Source of the DNA: CAIUPE01 sp046092445
GTDB taxonomy: Bacteria > Pseudomonadota > Alphaproteobacteria > Rhizobiales > Beijerinckiaceae
Direction: 5' to 3'
Assembly: GCA_046092445.1 (NCBI GenBank)
Contig: JBJTDR010000115.1
Span: 1 to 35,185, forward strand
DNA: 35,185 nucleotides
Position 1 is the first letter of the stretch. Every line of letters begins with the position of its first letter. The notes below the pieces were generated by a model. It did no database searches. It was not told the origin of the DNA and saw only the letters and a program-made list of their open reading frames with translations. This document shows, piece after piece, positions 8,605 to 15,111 of the stretch. The position numbers and the translations under genes were made by a program.

Positions 8605-8653
8605 TGAGCGCAATGATCTCTGGATAATTTTTTACAGAGAATTGCGCAGCTCA
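8605..8653 (-). promoter_or_regulatory. Imperfect long stem-loop in front of adaptor gene
   Basis: TGAGC-GCAAT-GA-TCTCTG (from 8605) pairs with CAGAGA-ATTGC-GCA-GCTCA (to 8653), leaving two small bulges and a 12-base AT-rich loop. In the minus-strand transcript the stem closes right at the AGGAG ribosome site of the adaptor gene. No run of T follows it in the direction of transcription, so it is not an ordinary terminator. Control of translation, RNA processing or protein binding are all possible. Confidence 0.5.
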
Positions 8654-8654
8654 A

Positions 8655-8678
8655 CTATCCGTATGAACAGCAGGATAG
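8655..8678 (-). promoter_or_regulatory. Second small inverted repeat, regulator-adaptor gap
   Basis: CTATCC and GGATAG (6 bases each, 12 apart) form a perfect inverted repeat 15-38 bases after the stop codon of the regulator gene, next to the larger stem-loop. It may be an RNA hairpin or a binding site; it lacks the T-run of a terminator. Confidence 0.35.
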
Positions 8679-8692
8679 CCCCAGTTGACGCC

Positions 8693-10222
8693 TCAGGGCT
8701 GGCTGATGAGAGCCGGCCCTTTGAATTCGGGCTCGATCTGGCTTCGGAGTTCCATTGCGCCATTGTCGTCGCCGATTGATGCGAGACGCGCTGCTTGAGA
8801 GGCTAGGACAGTTACGTCGTATGGATTCAGGTCTACAGCCAGTTTCCCAAGCTGCGTTGCGCGCTCGGTCAAGCCGAGCCGGGTATTTACGTCAGCGAGG
8901 ATGTTCAGGATCAAGGCACTTTGCGGAGCAACTGTGTTTGCGCGTTGTGCTTCATTCAACGCAAGTCGAAGCTCCTCCATGCTGGCATTTGGCAGGTCGA
9001 GACGGAGGCGGGCAGAAAGGCCGAGCAAATTCGGCGAGTCGGGATAGATTTCAAGTGCTTCGTCAATGCATTGCCGAGCCGAGGCCACCCTCTCCTGCCC
9101 CGGAAGACGAAGCACTTCTGTCGCGCGAAGGATGCAGTATTTTGCAACCGTTGCCGGATCGTCGATCACCGAAATCGCTGTTGAGTCGCGCAAGATGACG
9201 CCATCATTCGAGGCAATTGTTGTAGCGACCGCCCGGATCACATCCTGCCGCCAGAACGACCCCGGTCGGCTGGTCGACACCCGCACATAATCCTTGCTCC
9301 AGACCATGCGTTGACTTGCGACATGGACAATTCTGACGCTGATTGTATTCGTTTGTGATCCATCTACAAAGGCACGACCCGACAATTCATAGATATCCGG
9401 ATCGTTCGGTTGGCTCGGAGAGCGCCAATCATAAACTGATATGGCATCAAACCGGCTCAAGGCTTCCGTGAACTCTTCCGATATTTTTGCACCCACATGC
9501 CACGGCATCGACGCATTGCCTTCGACGGCGAAGGTGCCGACTTTCACGCCACCGAGGCGGAAACTGCGGCCGATTTTTGGGGCCATTTTGGTCGGTTCGG
9601 GCGCCTGTGGTGCCAAATCCTTTTGGTCGACATGAAGAGCGAGCAGGGACGCCTTGGATGACCCAGAGGCATTGATTGCCGCCCAGCGATCCGGAAATAC
9701 GCCCCATGTCCATCCGGCACTGATGATAGAGACAACAAAAAGAACTGCCCAGGACGGATGGCGCTGAAAAGACGGCATACGCAACCATGATTTCGCGCTG
9801 ACTGTTGGGCGCTCAGCAGATAAGGCGCTGCGGGGGAATTCCTGCGTTTCGACAATTTGTGTCCGAACAAACCTGATCTGATAGCCTCCCTTGGGCATCA
9901 TGATCTGCATGGGCTCCGCTGCGCCACTCCCGCTGTAGTGACGTTCCAGTGCCCGACGGAGTCGCGTTGCCTCTACGCGCACAATCGGATCATTCTGCGG
10001 ATCGAAAGTCGGCGGGCGGCCGAGGGCACCTGTTGCGACACTGTATGCTTTCAACGCTGGTCCACGACCTTCGAGGGTTTCACGGACACAATAGGTAAGG
10101 AATGATGCCAGATGAGGCGAAAAAGTGAAATCCGGTGACGTCAACACACTTTCAAGCGCGGCGAGTTCCTCTTTGCGGCTTTCAATGCCTCCAGCCCATT
10201 CACTTTCTTTAAGGTTCCTCAT
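8693..10222 (-). CDS. Membrane-spanning TPR regulator-like protein
   Basis: A 509-aa protein. The cytoplasmic N-terminal part (1-150) contains the conserved pattern FDPQNDPIVRVEATRLRRAL (73-92) followed by IMMPKGGYQIRF (107-118), which resembles the wing of winged-helix regulators of the CadC/ToxR type; proteins with this domain are often labelled adenylate cyclase without support. One membrane helix follows (about 158-176). The periplasmic part has a TolB-N/FlgO-like segment (about 222-335) and C-terminal TPR-like helices (about 355-500). AAGGA sits 7 bases before the ATG at 10222. It is upstream of and co-oriented with the adaptor-permease-ATPase genes, so it probably controls them in response to an envelope signal. 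DNA binding is inference. Confidence 0.7.
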   Translation of the reverse strand: MRNLKESEWAGGIESRKEELAALESVLTSPDFTFSPHLASFLTYCVRETLEGRGPALKAYSVATGALGRPPTFDPQNDPIVRVEATRLRRALERHYSGSGAAEPMQIMMPKGGYQIRFVRTQIVETQEFPRSALSAERPTVSAKSWLRMPSFQRHPSWAVLFVVSIISAGWTWGVFPDRWAAINASGSSKASLLALHVDQKDLAPQAPEPTKMAPKIGRSFRLGGVKVGTFAVEGNASMPWHVGAKISEEFTEALSRFDAISVYDWRSPSQPNDPDIYELSGRAFVDGSQTNTISVRIVHVASQRMVWSKDYVRVSTSRPGSFWRQDVIRAVATTIASNDGVILRDSTAISVIDDPATVAKYCILRATEVLRLPGQERVASARQCIDEALEIYPDSPNLLGLSARLRLDLPNASMEELRLALNEAQRANTVAPQSALILNILADVNTRLGLTERATQLGKLAVDLNPYDVTVLASQAARLASIGDDNGAMELRSQIEPEFKGPALISQP

Positions 10223-10326
10223 CGTCTAAATCCTTGAACCCGGTGTCCGGCCAAACCGCTATGGCTGTTTGCGACTACTCTCCTGAGGTTTCGCAACCGT
10301 GTCATAGAAAAAAGAGGGCACTTCCT

Positions 10327-10355
10327 CTGTCAAATTCTGACTGGACTGATATAAT
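10327..10355 (+). promoter_or_regulatory. Sigma70-like promoter of the aminotransferase gene
   Basis: CTGTCA (10327-10332), a 17-base spacer and a perfect TATAAT (10350-10355). Transcription would begin near 10362 and give a leader of about 66 bases before the ATG at 10428. It is the best-looking vegetative promoter I noticed in the window. Confidence 0.55.
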
Positions 10356-10427
10356 TGGATCACGCACTCTGACACCTACGAACACGTCTACGGATTAATA
10401 CTAACGCACGATCGAAGGAGAAGTTCC

Positions 10428-11777
10428 ATGTCGCTCGCTCAAGATTATCAGGCACGTCGCGATGCATCGCCCAACGATCTCGAGGCGTGGTGGCTTCCTT
10501 TTACCGCCAACCGCGCTTTCAAGAAGAATCCACGCATGATCTCACGAGCGAAAGACATGCACTACATCACCCCTGATGGCAAGCAAATCCTTGATGCTGT
10601 TGCAGGGTTATGGTGCTGTAATGCCGGGCATAACAGACAGGCTATCGTTGAGGCAATTCAGCACCAGGCCGCCGAACTTGATTTCTCGCCAGCCTTCCAG
10701 TTCGGTCATCCGACTGCCTTTGCTCTGGCATCGCGCATTGCGGCGATGGCACCTGCCGATCTTGACCATGTCTTTTTCGCCAATTCCGGTTCCGAGGCCG
10801 TCGATACGGCGCTGAAAATCGCGCTCGCCTATTGGAACGTGCGCGGCCAGGGCCAGAAGACGCGGTTGATTGGCCGCGAGCGCGGCTATCACGGCGTGGG
10901 CTTTGGCGGCATTTCGGTGGGCGGCATTGTGAATAACCGCAAGTTCTTCGGCGGGCTGCTCACTGGTGTCGATCACATGCCGCATACCTATAACCGTCAG
11001 GAACAGGCCTTCACCAAGGGCGAGCCGGAATGGGGTGCGCATCTCGCGGACGATCTCGAGCGGATCGTTGCGCTTCATGATGCTTCAACCATTGCCGCCG
11101 TCATTGTCGAGCCAATGGCAGGGTCCACAGGCGTGCTTCCACCACCGAAGGGATATTTGAAGCGGATACGCGAAATTTGTGACAAGCACGGCATTCTGTT
11201 GATATTCGACGAGGTGATCTCCGGTTTTGGTCGTCTTGGCCATGCCTTTGCCGCCGAGCGCTTTGGCGTGACACCGGATATGATCTGCTTTGCCAAGGCG
11301 GTGAATTCCGGCACCGTGCCGATGGGCGGTGTCATCGCGCGGAAGGGCATCCATGATACTTTTATGAAGGGTCCGGACCACGTCATTGAATTGTTTCACG
11401 GTTATACCTATTCAGGCCACCCGCTTGCGGCAGCTGCCGCGCTTGCAACGCTCGATCTCTATCGGGACGAAAAGCTGTTCGAGCGGACCAAAGCGGTTGA
11501 GTCGCGGTGGATGGACGCGGTGATGGGGCTGAAGGGCCTGCCGAATGTGCTTGATATTCGCACGATCGGGCTTGTTGCCGCGATTGATCTGGCATCGATT
11601 CCGGATGGTGTTGGAAGGCGCGCGTTCGAGGCGATGGATGCGGGGTTCCGCGAGCACGGCATTATGCTGCGGATCACGGCGGACACGATTGCGCTGACCC
11701 CTCCCCTGATTATCTCGGACAATCAGATCGATGAGCTGATCGAAAAAGTGAAGAAATGCATTCTTGCCGTCGCTTGA
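10428..11777 (+). CDS. Omega-amino acid (beta-alanine):pyruvate aminotransferase
   Basis: A 449-aa class III PLP-dependent aminotransferase. Family features: AWWLPFTANRAFK near the N terminus, LWCCNAGHNR (61-70), NSGSEAVDTALK (119-130), YHGVGFGGISVGG (154-166), the PLP-ring aspartate D261 in IFDEVISGFGRLG, the Schiff-base lysine K290 in ICFAKAVNSG, and ELFHGYTYSGHP. This set fits the beta-alanine/omega-amino acid:pyruvate transaminases (EC 2.6.1.18), which move an amino group to pyruvate giving alanine and a semialdehyde. GAAGGAGAAG before the ATG is an excellent ribosome site. It is transcribed alone, divergent from the TPR regulator and ended by a clear terminator. The related taurine- or amine-pyruvate transaminases are possible alternatives. 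Confidence 0.9.
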   Translation: MSLAQDYQARRDASPNDLEAWWLPFTANRAFKKNPRMISRAKDMHYITPDGKQILDAVAGLWCCNAGHNRQAIVEAIQHQAAELDFSPAFQFGHPTAFALASRIAAMAPADLDHVFFANSGSEAVDTALKIALAYWNVRGQGQKTRLIGRERGYHGVGFGGISVGGIVNNRKFFGGLLTGVDHMPHTYNRQEQAFTKGEPEWGAHLADDLERIVALHDASTIAAVIVEPMAGSTGVLPPPKGYLKRIREICDKHGILLIFDEVISGFGRLGHAFAAERFGVTPDMICFAKAVNSGTVPMGGVIARKGIHDTFMKGPDHVIELFHGYTYSGHPLAAAAALATLDLYRDEKLFERTKAVESRWMDAVMGLKGLPNVLDIRTIGLVAAIDLASIPDGVGRRAFEAMDAGFREHGIMLRITADTIALTPPLIISDNQIDELIEKVKKCILAVA

Positions 11778-11806
11778 CGGGTTGAGATCGAGAGCTCGGA
11801 ATTGAA

Positions 11807-11830
11807 GGCTGGGGAACCCCGGCCTTTTTT
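11807..11830 (+). terminator. Rho-independent terminator after the aminotransferase
   Basis: GGCTGGG and CCCGGCC form a 7-pair stem (one G-U) around GAAC, followed by TTTTTT. It lies 30 bases after the aminotransferase stop and touches the end of the convergent tetR-type gene. Confidence 0.8.
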
Positions 11831-12425
11831 ACAGGATTCCTTCGAGTAGCGCATCGATAATGGCGCGTTCGCGAGGCTTGCCCGTTATTTCATCGATGCC
11901 GCTGACCAAGATACCGTCTAACCGGAGGCATATGTAACCATGGACAAGGGACCATAGAGCGATAACCCCTGTCTCCGCGCCCAGCGCAGCCACATCGGTT
12001 TCATGCTCCATCACGATTTTGAGTTGGTTGTAGATTGTATCACCCGCTTCCTTGTAGTCCGGCCGTTGATGGTCGATACAGTCTCGACGCCATAGAAGCC
12101 GATAGCGGTGAGGATGTGTCCAAGCATAAACATAGACAGCCGCAGCCAAGGCGTGAAACCGATCGGTCTTCTGCACTGTTTGGGCGCTGATCGCACCTGA
12201 AATTCTGGATCCCAACTCAATGAAAATATTGGTTGCGACTTGCGTGAGCAGTGCTTTCTTGTCTTTGAAATGATTGGCGGGAGCGGAGTGCCCGACCCCG
12301 GCGCGTTGAGCGACAGCGCGGATTGTCACAGCCTCGATGCCTTGCTCATCCAGAATTTCTAGCGCTCCGCGGAGGAGCGCCTTTCGAAGATCGCCATGGT
12401 GATAGGATTTCATTTTTACCGTCAT
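11829..12425 (-). CDS. TetR-family regulator with WHG-type ligand domain
   Basis: A 198-aa repressor. The N-terminal DNA-binding domain begins SYHHGDLRKALL (7-18); its helix-turn-helix is about 33-52 (TIRAVAQRAGVGHSAPANHF), where the family normally has tyrosine or phenylalanine at the position of A50. The C-terminal domain carries ALWSLVHGYICLRLDG, the WHG-type effector domain. The start may be the ATG at 12425 or at 12413 (MKSYHHGD); neither has a clear ribosome site, and an AT-rich TATATA-like box lies so close that a leaderless message is possible. It is divergent from the six-helix membrane protein gene, its most likely target along with itself. The ligand is unknown. Confidence 0.9.
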   Translation of the reverse strand: MTVKMKSYHHGDLRKALLRGALEILDEQGIEAVTIRAVAQRAGVGHSAPANHFKDKKALLTQVATNIFIELGSRISGAISAQTVQKTDRFHALAAAVYVYAWTHPHRYRLLWRRDCIDHQRPDYKEAGDTIYNQLKIVMEHETDVAALGAETGVIALWSLVHGYICLRLDGILVSGIDEITGKPRERAIIDALLEGIL

Positions 12426-12453
12426 GTCAATTTATATAGACATTGTCCATATT
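12425..12453. promoter_or_regulatory. Likely TetR-type operator
   Basis: TGTC-AATTTATATA-GACA (12425-12442) is an inverted repeat, and overlapping it ATAGACA-T-TGTCCAT (12437-12451) is another, with 6 of 7 arm bases matching. Both lie at the start codon and upstream edge of the tetR-type gene, a typical place for autoregulation. Binding is inference. Confidence 0.45.
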
Positions 12454-12656
12454 GAGTGGTAAGTGTTCGAGCAGTTGAAACTATGCTGAACAGGTATCTA
12501 ATTCGGGGTCTGAAGGGCATCAGGTCCATTTGGTCGGAATTGGTCATTCTGTTGTGCACCGGTGTCACTGGATCTCAGGTAATCCTCATCGTGATATGCC
12601 GATTTCAGTGAATTTTTGCTTTTGACGTATCTCAGTATGAGCGAGGGGCAAGTCAT

Positions 12657-13358
12657 ATGACAAGACTGGAACATATCACATCCGCGTTGGGCGCGATCGC
12701 CGGCATACTCGCTCTTTCACTGTTTTTACTCGCGATTATGTCGGGGAGTTCGCAGGGACTCTTCCAGATCAACTGGCCCACTAATGAGTATGGGGCAATG
12801 TTGCTCAGCCGCGCGCCTTATTTGCGGGCTGATTTAGGATTGGATTTCCTGTTTCTATCCGTTTACGCAACTTACTTCGTTTTTCTCTGTGCTGTACTCA
12901 CCGCGTGGCAACGCCGAGATGGAGCGCCTTCTGAATTCACGAGCGTCACTCGGCTTGCGACTGGTGCTTTGGTGTTGACGGCGCTCCTCGATGCCATTGA
13001 AAATTCTCATCTGCTCGCCGTTTTATCCATGGCTGAACAGGGAATGCCGATTTCTCAGAATGAAATTGCCTGGCAGCAAGTTGAAAGTCAGGTGAAATTC
13101 TTGGCCAGTTCGTTTGGAATATTGCTCTTTTCGTTTGTACTTCCATCGAAGTCGCTGATCGAGAAAGTCACAGTATTCGCCTTGCGCTGGGTTCAATTGC
13201 CGCTTGGATGTGCCATCTTTGTCGTACCGCTGACGATGGCGAGACCACTGATTATTGCCCGCGCCGTTTTCTTTTTCATTGGTCTGTGGGCGACGGCTTG
13301 GATCGTATACAGCAGAAGCCGAAGGTCTTCATCGACCGTCGGCTCCCCGGTGCCCTGA
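12657..13358 (+). CDS. Six-helix inner-membrane protein, unrecognised
   Basis: I do not recognise this 233-aa family. Hydrophobic segments suggest six membrane helices at about 8-29, 58-83, 94-112, 143-162, 170-190 and 195-219, with an arginine-rich cytoplasmic tail (YSRSRRSSS). An acidic residue pair (DAIEN) follows the third helix. GAGGGG about 9 bases before the ATG is a good ribosome site. It is divergent from the tetR-type gene, with 231 bases between that contain the likely operator, and is followed 54 bases later by the DUF2147 gene, so the genes may form a small TetR-controlled unit. No signature of a transporter or enzyme is visible. Confidence 0.75.
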   Translation: MTRLEHITSALGAIAGILALSLFLLAIMSGSSQGLFQINWPTNEYGAMLLSRAPYLRADLGLDFLFLSVYATYFVFLCAVLTAWQRRDGAPSEFTSVTRLATGALVLTALLDAIENSHLLAVLSMAEQGMPISQNEIAWQQVESQVKFLASSFGILLFSFVLPSKSLIEKVTVFALRWVQLPLGCAIFVVPLTMARPLIIARAVFFFIGLWATAWIVYSRSRRSSSTVGSPVP

Positions 13359-13412
13359 CGTGTCATCGTCTTGTTAGGCCAATAGTTTTATTTTCCTCAA
13401 TACGGGAAAACA

Positions 13413-13862
13413 GTGCCAGTGAGAAACCTAAAGTTCATCATTCTAACTCTCCCGTTCTTGACGATGGCATCTCAGCCTACACTTGCGGCAGATCGGCTCT
13501 CGGGCAAATGGCTGACAGAGAAGCGGGACTCACACGTCGAATTTCATCCGTGCAACTCGTTCGATTGTGGCGAGATTGTGTGGCTCGAAGAGGACACCGA
13601 TCCCGAAACGGGAAAGGCGTGGACGGATAAATTCAATCCGGATGAGACACTTAAATCCAGACCGCTGAGAGGGTTGGTATTTATCTCTGATTTGAAAGCG
13701 GTGGCGCCCGGCTATTGGGAGGGCAATCTCTACAATCCGCGCGATGGAAGGATCTACGTCGGCAGGCTTCAACAGCAAGGTCCCGATAAACTGGAATTGA
13801 AAGGGTGCGCGTTTTTTGGCCTGATCTGCCAATCTGAATTCTGGACGAAGGTGTCTCCATGA
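13413..13862 (+). CDS. DUF2147 family exported protein
   Basis: A 149-aa protein with a signal peptide (cleavage likely after PTLA-A, about residues 25-26) and a mature part matching DUF2147: LSGKWLTEK, CGEIVWLE, DPETGKAWTDKFNPDETLKS, RPLRGLVF, YWEGNLYNPRDGRIY and ELKGC near the end. Members are small secreted beta-rich proteins of unknown function. The start is GTG at 13413 (or GTG at 13419), with a GGGA ribosome site. Its stop overlaps the start of the next, decayed gene (ATGA at 13859-13862), so the two were once translationally coupled. The biological role cannot be read from the sequence. Confidence 0.82.
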   Translation: MPVRNLKFIILTLPFLTMASQPTLAADRLSGKWLTEKRDSHVEFHPCNSFDCGEIVWLEEDTDPETGKAWTDKFNPDETLKSRPLRGLVFISDLKAVAPGYWEGNLYNPRDGRIYVGRLQQQGPDKLELKGCAFFGLICQSEFWTKVSP

Positions 13863-14274
13863 CACCGAGGCTCAAAACACTCATTCTATTAACGGATGGT
13901 GGCCTTCTAACCGGCTGACTCGTGACTTTTTTGGGTGTAACGGGCCCGATTGAATTGCCGATGGATTGGTTTTATTCAGATTTTCAAAATCCGGTTGTTG
14001 TTTCGTGAGACCGGTTCTTTTTGCCGTTTGACATCATTCTTTCAGTTATTGGCCTTGCCGGTGTGCGTCTGGCCGGATTGGGCGACGCTCGCTGGCAATC
14101 TTTGACGATCTTTTCTGTGACGATGAGATCCTGTGCGGGTCTGATGGCGATATCAATCTGGCGGTTAGAATGGAACCTGATGTTGCTAGGTGGGCGGCCA
14201 ACCTTTATCTTTTCTTTTGGCCGCTGCCTTATCTTGCACGACGCTTCCGGCAGGTGAATTGCGTTGCCGTTTGA
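13859..14274 (+). pseudogene. Decayed DUF5360 (YvaD-like) membrane protein gene
   Basis: Reading from the ATG at 13859 gives LKTLILLTDGGLLTG, TGA (13916-13918), LVTFLGVTGPIELP...YSDFQNPVVVS, TGA (14006-14008), then FFLPFDIILSVIGLAGVRL and CAGLMAISIWRLEWN. Near 14174-14176 the frame shifts by one lost base and continues as ARWAANLYLFFWPLPYLARR to a TGA at 14272-14274. Restored, it would be about 138 aa with four hydrophobic segments, and its pattern (LTDIGF.., YxDxxNP, FxPxD, W..NLxLxxxPL) resembles the small DUF5360/YvaD membrane proteins as I remember them. Both nonsense codons are TGA at places where that family appears to have tryptophan, so single G-to-A changes explain them. The ATG overlaps the DUF2147 stop by 4 bases. 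Decay is clear; the family name is moderately sure. Confidence 0.7.
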
Positions 14275-14291
14275 ACGATAATTTGGAAAGA

Positions 14292-14304
14292 CCGGGAACC
14301 CCGG
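14292..14304 (-). terminator. Weak terminator-like hairpin after the toxin gene
   Basis: CCGGG-AAC-CCCGG forms a 5-pair stem just after the TAA of the vapC-type gene; on the minus strand it is followed by TCTTT. The core GGGAACCCCGGCC also occurs in the terminator at 11812-11824. Confidence 0.4.
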
Positions 14305-14307
14305 CCG

Positions 14308-14730
14308 TTATGCTACGATAACACCCGCCTGTTCGGCGGCCAGGCGAAGGTCTTTGTCGAGCGTGGCGAGTGGCGCGGAGAGGCGCAAAGCGAGTTCGAG
14401 ATAGGCCGCGTCGTAAGGGGTGAGGCGATGTTCTCGTGCGATTGCGAGCGTATCCTCAAAAGCGCGGGCGTCTGTTGCAAGATCGACCATTACGGGTGCG
14501 AGTTTGAGTGTATCGAGAAAATTTTCTGATGCGGTTTCATCAATCAGACCACGCCGCTCCGAGCGCAGCATCACATTGGTAATTTCGAGCGGCCAATGCG
14601 AGGGCACATGAACGTGCATGTTCGGCTCAAGGAATTTATCGAGGATAAAGTTCGCATAGGCGAGGTCTGCGATGCCGCCGTCTTTCGTCAACCATCGCAT
14701 GGTGACCGATGCGTCAAGCACGAACGCCAT
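14308..14730 (-). CDS. vapC: VapC-type PIN-domain toxin ribonuclease
   Basis: A 140-aa PIN-domain protein, predicted Mg-dependent ribonuclease and toxin of a type II toxin-antitoxin pair. The acidic active-site residues are visible: D6 (FVLDAS), E49 (PLEITN), D107 (TPYDAAY) and D125 (LATLDKDL), so it looks intact. The length is normal. The ATG at 14730 shares its A with the TGA of the upstream antitoxin gene (TGATG), giving tight translational coupling. VapC toxins often cut initiator tRNA or other tRNAs or rRNA; the target here is unknown. Confidence 0.9.
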   Translation of the reverse strand: MAFVLDASVTMRWLTKDGGIADLAYANFILDKFLEPNMHVHVPSHWPLEITNVMLRSERRGLIDETASENFLDTLKLAPVMVDLATDARAFEDTLAIAREHRLTPYDAAYLELALRLSAPLATLDKDLRLAAEQAGVIVA

Positions 14731-14990
14731 CAGCGCCGCCCATATTCAATCATCTCTTTGATTTGCTCGGCCGTCAGCGACGGCAAGTCCGACCGCTTTC
14801 TGAATTCCCGCATTGCATGAACAAATTTCGCGTTTTTGTTCTCGCCTCCGACTTCCGACGAAGGCTTCAACTCCGCCACCGGCTTCCCGCGAAGCGTGAT
14901 CGTGAAGCTCTGTCCGGCTGCGACTTCGCGCAACAGGCGGGGCAGGTGGGTTTTGGCCTCATAGGCGCCGATTTCGATGTTATTTGCCAT
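14730..14990 (-). CDS. Phd/YefM-family antitoxin (VapB partner)
   Basis: An 86-aa antitoxin. The N-terminal DNA-binding fold of the Phd/YefM group is seen in IGAYEAKTHLPRLLREVAAG and FTITLRGKPVAELKP; the C-terminal part (AMREFRKRSDLPSLTAEQIKEM) would wrap the toxin. GGAG lies 6 bases before the ATG at 14990. It is first in the operon and overlaps the toxin by one base. Such antitoxins repress their own promoter, which here would be the palindromic site at 15001-15023. Confidence 0.9.
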   Translation of the reverse strand: MANNIEIGAYEAKTHLPRLLREVAAGQSFTITLRGKPVAELKPSSEVGGENKNAKFVHAMREFRKRSDLPSLTAEQIKEMIEYGRR

Positions 14991-15000
14991 GGTGTTCTCC

Positions 15001-15040
15001 GACTGGTCTATAGACTAGTCTATTCGGAGTGGGGGTTCAA
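15001..15040 (-). promoter_or_regulatory. Palindromic operator and promoter of the toxin-antitoxin pair
   Basis: GACTGGTCTATAGACTAGTC (15001-15020) is a 20-base palindrome with one mismatched pair, and ATAGACTAGTCTAT (15010-15023) is a second, perfect, overlapping one. On the minus strand TTGAAC (15040-15035) lies 17 bases before TAGTCT (15017-15012), so the palindromes cover the probable -10 region, as expected for antitoxin autorepression. The palindromes are seen; the promoter boxes are weak matches. Confidence 0.6.
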
Positions 15041-15111
15041 GCTCCCTTGCCGCGGGTGTCGCTCTGCGTTAGGACGCATTGTGTCAGTTTAACCAGAATA
15101 AGGCCCGCCCG

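Noticed and set aside
13859..14274. TGA read as tryptophan (altered code or recoding) in the DUF5360-like gene
   Set aside because: Many other genes in the window (rsmI, hisZ, dppC and others) end with TGA and use TGG for Trp, and this gene also has a frameshift, so decay is simpler.
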